A stretch of DNA of 8,609 nt. Origin: Betaproteobacteria bacterium RIFCSPLOWO2_02_FULL_68_150 (GTDB taxonomy: Bacteria > Pseudomonadota > Gammaproteobacteria > Burkholderiales > SG8-39). The position numbers were made by a program, and so were the translations under genes. The stretch lies in NCBI GenBank assembly GCA_001771975.1, contig MERE01000194.1, forward strand, positions 1 through 8,609, given 5' to 3'. The notes beneath the pieces were generated by a model. It was not told the DNA's origin, did not search any database, and saw only the letters and a program-made list of their open reading frames with translations. Each line of letters starts with the position of its first letter. Within the stretch, counting starts at the first letter, position 1. This document shows, piece after piece, positions 1 through 6,757 of the stretch.

Positions 1-96
1 CGGCCCGCCCGTACGGCGCGGCTCGCGGCCGATTTCCCGCGCCGCACCTTCGTTCAGCACGTCCATGTCATCTCCAGGGTCTCCCATGGGCCCTAG
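1..96 (+). CDS. C-terminal end of an unidentified protein (partial at window edge)
   Basis: Reading from base 1 gives 31 codons followed by TAG at 94-96; the protein would end in ADFPRRTFVQHVHVIS and a few more residues. Almost every codon ends in G or C, as in the real genes of this window. The opposite-strand frame that is also open here (ATG at 87-85, running off the edge) has much less regular third positions. I do not recognise the family. If real, the gene converges on the helicase, leaving about 60 bases (97-157) in which I see no hairpin with a T-run. It could be a chance open frame, because only 96 bases are visible. Confidence 0.35.
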   Translation, partial: RPARTARLAADFPRRTFVQHVHVISRVSHGP

Positions 97-157
97 ATGG
101 CGGCGCCCGGGGCTGGAATCAAGAGCGAAAAACCCCTTTGAATTCAGGAGATCGCGC

Positions 158-2194
158 CTAGACCCACAGTGCGCGCAGCCGGCCCGCCACGTCCACCGGC
201 GACGCCCCGCGAGCCGCCTCGGGCGAATCGCCTTCGCGCTGCGGCCACGTCATTTCCTCCAGGCAAGCGATCACCTTGCGCGTAAGAAAGCGGCTGCGCG
301 CGCCGTAGACGTGCGCATCGCCGCGCTTCGCCTGCTGCGTGACGTAGTACCGGAGCGGCGCGACGAGGTGCAGCTCGGACCGGGCGCGCGTCATCGCCAC
401 GTAGAGCAGGCGCCGCTCCTCCTCGATCAGGTCGGGCCGGCCGGTGGCGAACTCGGACGGGAAGCTGCCGTCGGCGACGTTGAGCAGGTACACCGACTCC
501 CATTCCTGGCCCTTGGCCGAATGCACCGTGGACAGCACGAGGTAATCCTCGTCGAGCAACGGCGCCCCGGCGCGATCGCCCGTGGCCGCCGGCGGGTCGA
601 GCGCGAGTTCCGTGAGGAAGGACTCGCGCGCCTCGAAGCCCGCCGCGATACGCTCGAGCTGGTGCAGGTCGCCCGCGCGCGCCGGTGCGGCGTCGTACAG
701 GCGATCGAGCTGCGGCTCGAGCCATTCGCGCACCCGCTGCGCCTGCCCCGGCCAGGGCGTGCGCGCGTCGCCGAGCCAGGCCATCAGCGCGTCGAATGGC
801 TCGGAGCGCGATTGCAGCGCCAGCCAGGCGTGGCCCTCGGCCTCGAAGCGCGTGAAAATGCGCGCCGCGATTCCCGGGCCCACGCCCTGCTGGAGCTGCA
901 GCGCGCGGAACGCCGCCACCCGGTTCTTCGGGTTGTCGGCCCAGCGCAGGATCGAGAGCAGGTCCTTGACGTGGCCCGCCTCGAGGAATTTCAGCCCGCC
1001 GTACTTCACGAACGGGATGTTCCTGCGCGCGAGTTCGAGCTCCAGCGCGCCGGAGTGGTGCGCGTTGCGAAAGAGCGCTGCCTGGCGCCGGAGCATCACG
1101 CCGCCTTCGCGCGCTTCGAGCACGCGCGCCGCTATGTAGTCTGCCTGCGCCAGCTCGTCGGCCACCGTCACGAGCCGCGGCCGGGTGCCTGCGCCGCGCG
1201 CGGCGCGCAGGTCCTTGCGGTACTGGCGCGCACCCTCGCCGATCAGCGCGTTGGCCGCGTCGAGCACGCCCTGCGTGGAGCGGTAGTTCTCCTCCAGCGT
1301 GATGACCTGCGCGGGCGGCGCGTACTGCGCTGGAAAGCCGAGGATGTTCTCCACCGTGGCGGCGCGGAACGCGTAGATCGCCTGCGCATCGTCGCCCACC
1401 ACGGTGACGCCCGCGCCGTCCGGGCGCAGCCGCCGCAGGATTTCGGCCTGCAGCACGTTCGTGTCCTGGTACTCGTCGACCAGCACCTGGTCGAACAGGC
1501 CGCCGATCTCGCGCGCGAGCGGCTCGTCCTGCATCATCGCATGCCAGTAGAGCAGCAGGTCGTCGTAATCGAGCGCCTGGTGCGCGAGCTTGCGCTCGAC
1601 GTAGGCGCGGTACAGGCGCGTCAGCTCCTGTTCCCATTCCGCGCACCACGGGAATTCCGCCGCGAGCGTCGCGGCAAGCGCGCCCTGCGTGTTGATGCGG
1701 TGCGAATAGATCGCGAGGCAGGTGTCCTTGCGCGGGAAGCGCCGCGCGGGCCCGTCGGGCTTCGCGAACGCAAGCTCGTGGCGCAGCACGTCCATCAGGT
1801 CCGCCGCGTCGCCGCGGTCGAGCACCGAGAACGAAGGCTCCAATCCGACGCGCGCGGCGTGGCGCCGGATGAGCCGGTTGGCCACGGAATGGAAGGTCCC
1901 CGCCCACGCAAACCGGGCTTCGCGCCGCACCTGGGCGACGATGCGGCGCGCGCGCCGCGTCATCTCCTCGGCCGCGCGCCGCGTAAAGGTGAGGAGCAGG
2001 ATGCGCTCCGGCGCTACGCCTTCCAGCACGAGGTGCGCTACGCGGTGCGCGAGCGTGCTGGTCTTGCCGGTGCCCGCGCCCGCGACGACGAGGAGCGGCG
2101 CGGCGCGGAACGCGCCGTCGGCGCCGCGGCCGCCGAAGCACGCCGCCTCGCGCTGCCGGTCGTTCAGCGTGGCGAACGCGGTCGCGGTTTCCAT
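158..2194 (-). CDS. UvrD/Rep-family ATP-dependent DNA helicase (superfamily 1A)
   Basis: This 678-residue protein carries the complete SF1A helicase motif set in order: Q motif (LNDRQREA, 10-17), Walker A (GAGTGKT, 39-45), Ia (LLTFTRRAAEEM, 67-78), Ib (GTFHS, 99-103), Walker B/II (VDEYQDTN, 239-246), III (GDDAQAIYAFRAA, 267-279), IV (EENYRST, 301-307), the GG-KFxE--HVKDLL block (399-413), V (STVHSAKGQEWESVYLL, 555-571) and VI (EERRLLYVAMTRARSEL, 592-608). Members are 3'-to-5' DNA translocases acting in repair, fork restart or removal of proteins from DNA. The length is close to Rep (673) and shorter than UvrD (720), and it lacks an obvious UvrD C-terminal Tudor-like tail. Whether it is a UvrD, Rep or PcrA orthologue cannot be decided by eye, so no symbol is given. 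Start: ATG 2194 is the only start before the Q motif, and no Shine-Dalgarno precedes it (see promoter entry). The C-terminal half is intact to the stop. Confidence 0.95.
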   Translation of the reverse strand: METATAFATLNDRQREAACFGGRGADGAFRAAPLLVVAGAGTGKTSTLAHRVAHLVLEGVAPERILLLTFTRRAAEEMTRRARRIVAQVRREARFAWAGTFHSVANRLIRRHAARVGLEPSFSVLDRGDAADLMDVLRHELAFAKPDGPARRFPRKDTCLAIYSHRINTQGALAATLAAEFPWCAEWEQELTRLYRAYVERKLAHQALDYDDLLLYWHAMMQDEPLAREIGGLFDQVLVDEYQDTNVLQAEILRRLRPDGAGVTVVGDDAQAIYAFRAATVENILGFPAQYAPPAQVITLEENYRSTQGVLDAANALIGEGARQYRKDLRAARGAGTRPRLVTVADELAQADYIAARVLEAREGGVMLRRQAALFRNAHHSGALELELARRNIPFVKYGGLKFLEAGHVKDLLSILRWADNPKNRVAAFRALQLQQGVGPGIAARIFTRFEAEGHAWLALQSRSEPFDALMAWLGDARTPWPGQAQRVREWLEPQLDRLYDAAPARAGDLHQLERIAAGFEARESFLTELALDPPAATGDRAGAPLLDEDYLVLSTVHSAKGQEWESVYLLNVADGSFPSEFATGRPDLIEEERRLLYVAMTRARSELHLVAPLRYYVTQQAKRGDAHVYGARSRFLTRKVIACLEEMTWPQREGDSPEAARGASPVDVAGRLRALWV

Positions 2195-2202
2195 GCCGGG
2201 CG

Positions 2203-2231
2203 ACTATAGGCCAGAACTGTATGTATGTACA
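2203..2231 (-). promoter_or_regulatory. Sigma-70-like promoter of the helicase gene, giving a near-leaderless mRNA
   Basis: On the minus strand a -10-like TATAGT (2208-2203) is separated by 17 bases from a -35-like TGTACA (2231-2226, 4 of 6 to TTGACA). Only 8 bases lie between TATAGT and the helicase ATG at 2194, so transcription should begin at or within a base or two of the start codon. No Shine-Dalgarno can fit. This is read from sequence only; the start point is inferred. Confidence 0.45.
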
Positions 2232-2234
2232 TAC
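2215..2234. promoter_or_regulatory. LexA-box-like palindrome overlapping the helicase promoter
   Basis: The sequence AACTGTATGTATGTACATAC has the CTGT-N8-ACA(G) layout of the proteobacterial SOS operator, with the alternating TATGTATGTA centre. By hand it matches 14 of 20 positions of the E. coli consensus. The weak point is the second half-site, ACAT instead of ACAG. It also contains a perfect 12-base palindrome at 2223-2234. It lies across the spacer and -35 of the helicase promoter, where bound LexA would repress. E. coli uvrD is SOS-regulated, which makes this plausible, but binding is inferred. Confidence 0.4.
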
Positions 2235-2238
2235 GGCC

Positions 2239-2415
2239 CACCTGCGCGAGCAACCTCGGGTAGCCTGCAAGGCCCGTCAGCGTGCGCTCGGCGTGCGCGG
2301 CCTGCGCCTTCATCCACGCGAGGACCTGCGGGTCCTTGACGTTCTCGAGCGCCCGGTAGGGATCGTCGACCACGGTGCCGAAATAGGTGTCGGAGACATT
2401 GTTCGGCGGGAACAC
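2239..2415 (-). pseudogene. N-terminal remnant of a prolyl oligopeptidase (peptidase family S9A)
   Basis: The minus strand encodes about 58 residues: VFPPNNVSDTYFGTVVDDPY, then RALENVKDPQVLAWMKAQAA and on to GYPRLLAQ. This is the N-terminal signature of bacterial S9A prolyl oligopeptidases (D-YFGT-V-DPYR-LE----EV-AWM-AQ). Similarity stops at about 2239; the frame then runs on into the helicase promoter and gene, where it is only a shadow. The propeller and the Ser-Asp-His catalytic domain (about 600 residues) are absent. At the 5' side a GTG (2415) is the only nearby start, and I see no convincing signal peptide or ribosome site. It is best read as a relic left by a deletion that joined its 5' part to the sequence ahead of the helicase. 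Confidence 0.7.
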
Positions 2416-2490
2416 GGGGCGCGACCGCGCGCAGTCTAGCAGCGGCCGGCCCGCCCGGCGCCGTGGTAGGGTGGCGAAAGGAAGAAATCC

Positions 2491-2895
2491 ATGAAGCCCC
2501 TGCTCATGGCGCTCCTCCTGGCCGTCCCGCTTCCTCCGATGGCGATGGACGTGCAGGAAGCGAAGGACTATCTCGGCCAGGAGTACGCGCATTGCGCCAA
2601 CTGGTTCCTGATCATGCGCGAAGTCGCGGCCCGGTCGTTTCCGCCGGGCCTCGACCGGAACATGGCGATGGCGCAGCAGGAGGAGCTGGCGCAGGCGGCC
2701 TTCGAACGCTCCGCAGAGGCGACCAGCCGGGAAACCGCATTGGCGCGGGCCAAGGCTTCGATGGAGTCGATGAAGGCGAGGATGCAGAACTCGCTGGACA
2801 ACCTGCCCGTGATCGCCGACGAGTACGCGTACCCGTGCAAGGCGCTGATGGATTCGCCCGAGGCGCGCTTGCAGTTCTGGCTGGAACAGAAATGA
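2491..2895 (+). CDS. Small exported protein of unknown function, two cysteines
   Basis: This 134-residue protein starts at ATG 2491 behind a good Shine-Dalgarno (AAGGAAG, 2478-2484, six bases upstream). Residues 1 to about 18 form a Sec-type signal peptide: Lys at position 2, a Leu/Ala/Val-rich core, then small residues ending near PPMA. The mature part has exactly two cysteines, Cys35 (AHCANW) and Cys116 (YPCKAL), which could form a disulfide in the periplasm. Between them, about residues 57-105 are rich in Ala, Glu, Met and Gln and probably form long helices or a short coiled coil. There is no lipobox, transmembrane anchor or enzyme motif that I recognise. Codon use matches the neighbouring genes. 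It appears to stand alone: the pseudogene lies behind it and 181 bases follow before the next gene. Confidence 0.8.
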   Translation: MKPLLMALLLAVPLPPMAMDVQEAKDYLGQEYAHCANWFLIMREVAARSFPPGLDRNMAMAQQEELAQAAFERSAEATSRETALARAKASMESMKARMQNSLDNLPVIADEYAYPCKALMDSPEARLQFWLEQK

Positions 2896-2938
2896 AGCGG
2901 TGGCCCGGGCGACCGTGACGGACGGCGCAGGAACTTCA

Positions 2939-2966
2939 GGCGGCGAGCAGGCCGAGTTTCGCCGCC
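2939..2966. repeat. Inverted repeat in the 181-base gap after the exported protein
   Basis: GGCGGCGA (2939-2946) and TCGCCGCC (2959-2966) form a perfect 8-bp stem with a 12-base loop. It lies 44 bases after the stop of the small exported protein. No T-run follows, so it is not a classical intrinsic terminator, although a strong GC hairpin may still slow polymerase or protect the 3' end. The rest of the gap (2896-3076) shows nothing else I can support except the weak promoter entered separately. Confidence 0.35.
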
Positions 2967-3036
2967 GCCGCGGCAAGCGGTGAATCCTTCGCTGCAAGGT
3001 GACAAGGTGGATCACGCCGCTCGTTGGCCGTTCGAT

Positions 3037-3066
3037 TTGAGCGCGAGTCGCCTGAAATGCAACAAT
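3037..3066 (+). promoter_or_regulatory. Possible promoter of the yjbQ-family pseudogene
   Basis: TTGAGC (3037-3042) and AACAAT (3061-3066) are 18 bases apart, each matching 4 of 6 consensus positions. The ATG at 3077 lies only 10 bases beyond the -10-like box and has no clear Shine-Dalgarno, so this would again give a very short leader. Weak evidence. Confidence 0.3.
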
Positions 3067-3076
3067 CGCCCCTGTC

Positions 3077-3470
3077 ATGGTTCTACAGCACACGCTGACC
3101 TTCCGCACCCGCGGCCGCGGCAGCACCGAAATCACCGCGGACATCGAGCGCGACCGGCCTGTGCAGCGTGTTCCTGCAGCACACCGGCGCCTCGCTCGTC
3201 CTGTGCGAAAACGCCGACCCGGCGGTGCGGCGCGACCTCGAGACGATCCTCGCGCGCCTCGCGCCCGACGGCGATCCGGCCTACGTGCACTGCAGCGAAG
3301 GGCCGGACGACATGGCGGCGCACGCGCGCTCGGTGCTGACGACGAACTCGCTCTCGCTCCCCGTGAGCGAAGGACGCCTCGCGCTCGGCACCTGGCAGGG
3401 CGTCTACCTCTGGGAACACCGGCACGCGCCGCACGCGCGCCGGCTGTTGATCACAGTCGTGGGAGAATAG
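3077..3470 (+). pseudogene. yjbQ: YjbQ/UPF0047 family protein, broken by a small internal deletion and frameshift
   Basis: The gene starts at ATG 3077 (MVLQHTLTFRTRGRG-STEIT). The YjbQ fold continues only in the next frame, from about 3153: TGLCSVFLQHTGASLVLCEN, then ADP-VRRDLE, EGPDDMAAH, GTWQGVYLWEHRH and a final LLITVVGE. These are the family's hallmark blocks; the family is linked to a secondary thiamine-phosphate synthase-type activity. The break falls around 3145-3155. Compared with E. coli YjbQ as I recall it, about 8 residues of the helix between ITAD and GLCSVF are missing, and the frame moves by +1. This fits loss of about 23 or 26 bases. Translation from 3077 runs out of frame to a stop at 3595. 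A shortened 100-residue product from GTG 3168 is possible but would lack the first strands. A sequencing error alone would not explain the missing residues. Confidence 0.8.
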
Positions 3471-3561
3471 CCGCCCTCGGGAGCCGCGGCGCGGCGGTTT
3501 CGGCCGGCGCGCGAGGCCGCCGTTCGCCGCAACTCAGCCACGCATCCACGGAGATCGACCC

Positions 3562-3918
3562 ATGCCCAAAATCACCACAGCCAGCGGACTCGTGATCCAG
3601 GACCTCGCCCTCGGCGAAGGTGCCGAGGCGAGCGCCGGCCAGAAAGTCAGCGTGCACTACACCGGGTGGCTGCTCTACGGCGGCGAGAAGGGCCGCCAGT
3701 TCGATTCGAGCAAGGAGCGCGGCAACCCGTTCGAATTTCCGCTCGCCGCCGGCCACGTCATCAAGGGCTGGGACGAAGGCGTGCAGGGCATGAAGGTGGG
3801 CGGGCGGCGCGAGCTCATCATTCCGCCCGAGCTCGGCTACGGCACGCGCGGCGCCGGCAGCGCGATCCCGCCGAACGCGACGCTGATTTTCGAAGTCGAG
3901 CTGCTCGCCGTAGGCTGA
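3562..3918 (+). CDS. FKBP-type peptidyl-prolyl cis-trans isomerase
   Basis: A 118-residue, single-domain FKBP without signal peptide, so cytoplasmic; it catalyses cis-trans isomerisation of Xaa-Pro bonds during folding. The domain fills the protein: VSVHYTGWL (29-37), FDSS (47-50), PFEFPL (56-61), HVIKGWDEGVQGMKVGG (65-81), LIIPPELGYG (85-94) and IPPNATLIFEVELL (102-115). Pocket residues equivalent to human FKBP12 Tyr26, Asp37, Val55-Ile56, Trp59, Tyr82 and Phe99 are present as Tyr33, Asp48, Val66-Ile67, Trp70, Tyr93 and Phe110. There is no SlyD-type insert-in-flap domain or metal-binding tail. Start ATG 3562 has GGAGAT (3550-3555) six bases upstream. The stop lies only 13 bases before the gshA ATG, so the two genes are probably co-transcribed. 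The loop at 38-46 (LYGGEKGRQ) is slightly longer than in the shortest homologues. Confidence 0.95.
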   Translation: MPKITTASGLVIQDLALGEGAEASAGQKVSVHYTGWLLYGGEKGRQFDSSKERGNPFEFPLAAGHVIKGWDEGVQGMKVGGRRELIIPPELGYGTRGAGSAIPPNATLIFEVELLAVG

Positions 3919-3931
3919 GCGGCGCGTGCCG

Positions 3932-5473
3932 ATGAGCCGCCTGGAGGAACGCCTGCGCCCGCTCGCCGGTGCGCGCCTGCGCGGCATGCGGCGCGGCATC
4001 GAGAAGGAATCGCTGCGCGTGCAGCCCGATGGCAAGGTTGCCGGGACGCCGCACCCGGCAGCGCTCGGCTCGGCGCTCGCGCACGCGCACATCACCACCG
4101 ATTTCAGCGAGGCGCAGCTCGAGCTGATCACCGATCCGCACCCGAGCCCCGAGGCCTGCATCGAGGAGGTGACGCACATCCACCAGGTCGTGTATCGCGC
4201 GATCGGCGACCAACTGCTGTGGTGTGCGAGCATGCCCTGCGGGCTGCCCGCCGACGAGCGCATCCCGCTCGGCCGCTACGGCAACTCCAACCTCGGCCGC
4301 GCCAAGACCGTCTACCGCAACGGCCTCGCCTACCGCTACGGCCGGCGCATGCAGATGATCAGCGGCATCCACTACAACTGGTCGCTGCCCGGGCTCTCGA
4401 ACGCGGATTATTTTTCGCTGCTGCGCAATTTCCGGCGCAACGGCTGGCTGCCGATGTACCTCTTCGGCGCCTCGCCCGCGGCCTGCACCTCGTTCGTCGA
4501 GCAGCGCGACCATCGCCTGCAGACGCTGAAGGGCGGCACGCTCTACCTGCCGCACGCCACCACGCTGCGCATGGGGCGCCTGGGCTACCAGAGCAACGCG
4601 CAGGCGTCGATCATCGCCAGCTTCAACAGTCTCGAGGCCTACGGTGCGGCGCTCGAGAAGGCGATGCTCGAGTCCTATGCGCCGTACGAGCGCTTCGGCA
4701 TCACCGGCAGCGAAAGCGACGGCAAGGGCTATCTGGTCGACGGCTACCGCCAGCTCTCGACGACGCTGCTGCAGATCGAGAACGAGTTCTACGGCAAGAT
4801 CCGCCCCAAGTGCCGCATCCACACGGGCGAGCGGCCGCTGCACGCGCTGCGCGAGCGCGGCGTAGAGTATGTCGAGGTGCGCCTGATGGACCTCGACCCC
4901 TTCGCGCCCGTGGGCATCACCGCGCGCACCATGCGCTTTCTTGATGCGTTCCTGCTGCATTGCCTGCTTTCCGAGAGCCCGCCCGACACGCCCGAGGATA
5001 TCGTCGCCGCGGCGCATAACCAGGAATGCGTCGCCGCGCGCGGCCGCGAGCCGGGGCTCGTCCTCGAGCGCGGCCAGGACACGGTGACGCTTGCGCAGTG
5101 GGCCCGGCAGATGATCGCCGAATGCGCGCCGATCGCCGCGGCGCTCGACGCCGAATTCGGCGGCGGCGCCTACCGCGAGGCGCTTTCTGCCGCCTCTGCA
5201 ACGATCGCCGATGCTTCGCAGACGCCCTCGGCGCGCATCCTGCGGACGATGGCCGAGCGCTTCGAGAACTCCTATACCCGTTTCGCGCTCGCGCAGTCAC
5301 GCGAGCACGCGGTCGCGCTGCGCAGCCTGCCGCTCAGCGACGCGGTGGTGCAGCGCTTCGCGCAGATGGCGGCCGAGTCGCTCGCGAAACAGCGCGCGAT
5401 GGAAACTGCCGACACACTCGGCTTCGAGGAGTGGCGGCTGCGCTACCTCTCGCCCGAGATGCTGAAGGTCTAG
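3932..5473 (+). CDS. gshA: Glutamate-cysteine ligase (gamma-glutamylcysteine synthetase)
   Basis: This enzyme joins L-glutamate and L-cysteine with ATP to give gamma-glutamylcysteine, the first and usually rate-setting step of glutathione synthesis in the cytoplasm. It matches the E. coli-type class along its full length (513 residues here, 518 in E. coli): RGIEKESLRV (21-30), ALGSALAHAHITTDFSEAQL with LELIT (44-67), a SMPC block, GNSNLGRAKTVYRNGL, ISGIHYNWSLP (143-153), YLFGASPA (176-183), LLQIENEFYGKIRPK (279-293), EYVEVR (312-317), DLDPFAPVGI (320-329) and the closing METADTLGFEEW. The acidic residues that bind magnesium and substrate in the two N-terminal blocks are present. Start: ATG 3932 is preferred, and an in-frame GTG at 3926 is equally possible; neither has a strong Shine-Dalgarno, which suits coupling to the FKBP stop 13 bases upstream. 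No gshB is visible. The stop codon overlaps that of the convergent DUF1643 gene. Confidence 0.95.
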   Translation: MSRLEERLRPLAGARLRGMRRGIEKESLRVQPDGKVAGTPHPAALGSALAHAHITTDFSEAQLELITDPHPSPEACIEEVTHIHQVVYRAIGDQLLWCASMPCGLPADERIPLGRYGNSNLGRAKTVYRNGLAYRYGRRMQMISGIHYNWSLPGLSNADYFSLLRNFRRNGWLPMYLFGASPAACTSFVEQRDHRLQTLKGGTLYLPHATTLRMGRLGYQSNAQASIIASFNSLEAYGAALEKAMLESYAPYERFGITGSESDGKGYLVDGYRQLSTTLLQIENEFYGKIRPKCRIHTGERPLHALRERGVEYVEVRLMDLDPFAPVGITARTMRFLDAFLLHCLLSESPPDTPEDIVAAAHNQECVAARGREPGLVLERGQDTVTLAQWARQMIAECAPIAAALDAEFGGGAYREALSAASATIADASQTPSARILRTMAERFENSYTRFALAQSREHAVALRSLPLSDAVVQRFAQMAAESLAKQRAMETADTLGFEEWRLRYLSPEMLKV

Positions 5474-5970
5474 CCAGCCCAGCGCAGCGGCTGCAGGCCG
5501 GCCTTGAGGTAGAGCGGATGCGCCGGTTCGCCCGAGCCATTCAGACGCAGTGCATGCAGCCGCAATCCGGCATGCTTCAATAGCGAGACGACGCGCGCCG
5601 AGCGTTCGAGGTGCGCGCCGTGATTGCCCCAGGCGCAGACGACGATCGCCGCCTCGCGCGCCGCGCGCGCGATCGCGGCGTCGTTCTCGGGCCCCACGGG
5701 ATCCTTGGCAGCCTTCATCGCCGCCGGGTCGGTGGCGCGCCAGGCGAACACGTTGGTGACGACGAGCGCGCCGTAGCCCCAGCGCCCGGCGAAGTCGCGT
5801 GCGCGAGAGCAGGTCGGGTCGAGCTTGCGCTCGTCCGCGGTGCTCGGGTTGAGCATGAGGAAATTCGCTACCGGTTTCGCCTCGTCCCAGCGCCGCCACA
5901 GGAGATACCTCCAGCGCAGGCAGGACGAATAGCTCGCACCGGATTCGGCCGTGCCGCGCAAGACCGTCAC
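5470..5970 (-). CDS. DUF1643 family protein
   Basis: A 166-residue protein with the typical DUF1643 blocks: CLRWRYLLWRRWD near the N-terminus, FLMLNPSTADERKLDPT (37-53), FAGRWGYGALVVTNVFAWRA (60-79), DPVGPEND (90-97), VVCAWGNHG (110-118) and a C-terminal LRLNGSGEPAHPLYL. The family's molecular function is unknown; it occurs as a lone gene in bacteria, archaea and phages. The conserved Asn-Pro-Ser and Trp-Gly-Asn motifs suggest a small enzyme or nucleotide-binding fold, but that is a guess. Start GTG 5970 gives the usual family N-terminus; no strong Shine-Dalgarno precedes it, and the frame continues open upstream only as a shadow of the divergent gene. Its stop (TAG in 5472-5470) overlaps the gshA stop, and its start is 51 bases from the ATG of the divergent membrane protein gene. 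Confidence 0.85.
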   Translation of the reverse strand: MTVLRGTAESGASYSSCLRWRYLLWRRWDEAKPVANFLMLNPSTADERKLDPTCSRARDFAGRWGYGALVVTNVFAWRATDPAAMKAAKDPVGPENDAAIARAAREAAIVVCAWGNHGAHLERSARVVSLLKHAGLRLHALRLNGSGEPAHPLYLKAGLQPLRWAG

Positions 5971-6021
5971 GCGGCGGCCCGCCGCTGGCTTAGTATGGCC
6001 GCAACGCGAAACGTCGTCTCC

Positions 6022-6747
6022 ATGAAGGCAAAGCGTACCGCATCCGCGCCCGCGGAATCCTCGCCGTCGAATCCGGCTGCGCCGCCGGCTTCGCTCCGGG
6101 TCCTGCTGAGCCACCTGGCGTCGCTCGCCGTCATGCTCGGCGTGATGCTCAAGACGGGCGAGAGTCCGCGCATTTTCGTCTATGGCCTGTTCTTCAACTA
6201 TCTCTACCGGCTGCTGACGCTGCGCGGCCTTGCCGCGCTGCACGACTCGGGCAGCGCGCGCGGCCGCCGGCTTGCACGCGCGCTCAGCCGGCCGCCGCAC
6301 CCGGCCCGGCCGCCGTTCCCGATCATGGTCGGCGACGGCGCCGACGCGAAGCCGGGCGGATTCGCCGCTTACCTGTTCGTGCTCGCCGTGTTCGCCTGGT
6401 TCACCTTCGCGACGATCAACGTCAGGGACCACGAGATCGCGACACCGCTGCGGGTGATCGCAGACGAGCTGCTGCTCGGATTGCTGGCCGGCGGCCTGTG
6501 GTGGCTGCTCGACCTCGCGGACCGGCGCATCACGCTTCGCTTCGGCGAGCCGCTGTGGACGAACCTGGGCTACAACTCGCTCGAGACGACGCTGGTGGCG
6601 GTCACCGTGCTCACCGGCGGCATCGCCTCCGCGGTGATGGAATCGCCGTGGCCCTATTTCCTTACGCTCATCGCGTTCAAGACCTGGTTCGGCGTCTGGG
6701 ACGAAGCCAAATTCCCGCGCGGCGAGCATCCGCCCGAGGCGAAGTGA
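6022..6747 (+). CDS. Polytopic membrane protein of unknown function (about six helices)
   Basis: A 241-residue protein with a basic, Ala/Ser/Pro-rich N-terminal tail (about residues 1-25) followed by hydrophobic segments near 27-43, 51-68, 113-131, 145-163, 186-204 and 209-226. Between helices 2 and 3 is an Arg/Pro-rich loop (about 75-112). Aromatic stretches such as FVYGLFFNYLYRLL and GGLWWLLDL look like true membrane helices. I recall a resemblance to DUF6498-type membrane proteins but cannot confirm it. Start: ATG 6022 lies about 20 bases beyond a possible -10 element (TAGTAT, 5991-5996); an in-frame ATG at 5995 would add nine residues. Neither has a clear Shine-Dalgarno. It is divergent from DUF1643 and convergent with the HicA-like gene, only 10 bases separating their stops, so it is probably monocistronic. 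Confidence 0.8.
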   Translation: MKAKRTASAPAESSPSNPAAPPASLRVLLSHLASLAVMLGVMLKTGESPRIFVYGLFFNYLYRLLTLRGLAALHDSGSARGRRLARALSRPPHPARPPFPIMVGDGADAKPGGFAAYLFVLAVFAWFTFATINVRDHEIATPLRVIADELLLGLLAGGLWWLLDLADRRITLRFGEPLWTNLGYNSLETTLVAVTVLTGGIASAVMESPWPYFLTLIAFKTWFGVWDEAKFPRGEHPPEAK

Positions 6748-6757
6748 CGCGGCCGGG

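Noticed and set aside
65..2209. Long plus-strand open frame (714 codons) opposite the helicase
   Set aside because: It is Arg/Ala/His-rich with no family motifs, and the opposite frame encodes a complete helicase; it is a high-GC antisense shadow. The same applies to 144-2270 minus.
2936..3000. Minus-strand codons reading like a protein C-terminus (KDSPLAAAAAKLGLLAA then stop)
   Set aside because: It is only about 20 Ala-rich codons, with no supporting frame upstream; it overlaps the 2939-2966 inverted repeat and is probably chance in GC-rich DNA.
3818..5017. 399-codon minus-strand frame across gshA
   Set aside because: It is the antisense shadow of gshA, low in complexity and without recognisable domains.
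5611..6021. Longer N-terminus for the membrane protein (in-frame from 5611)
   Set aside because: This part is the shadow of DUF1643 on the other strand; the membrane protein begins at 6022 or 5995.
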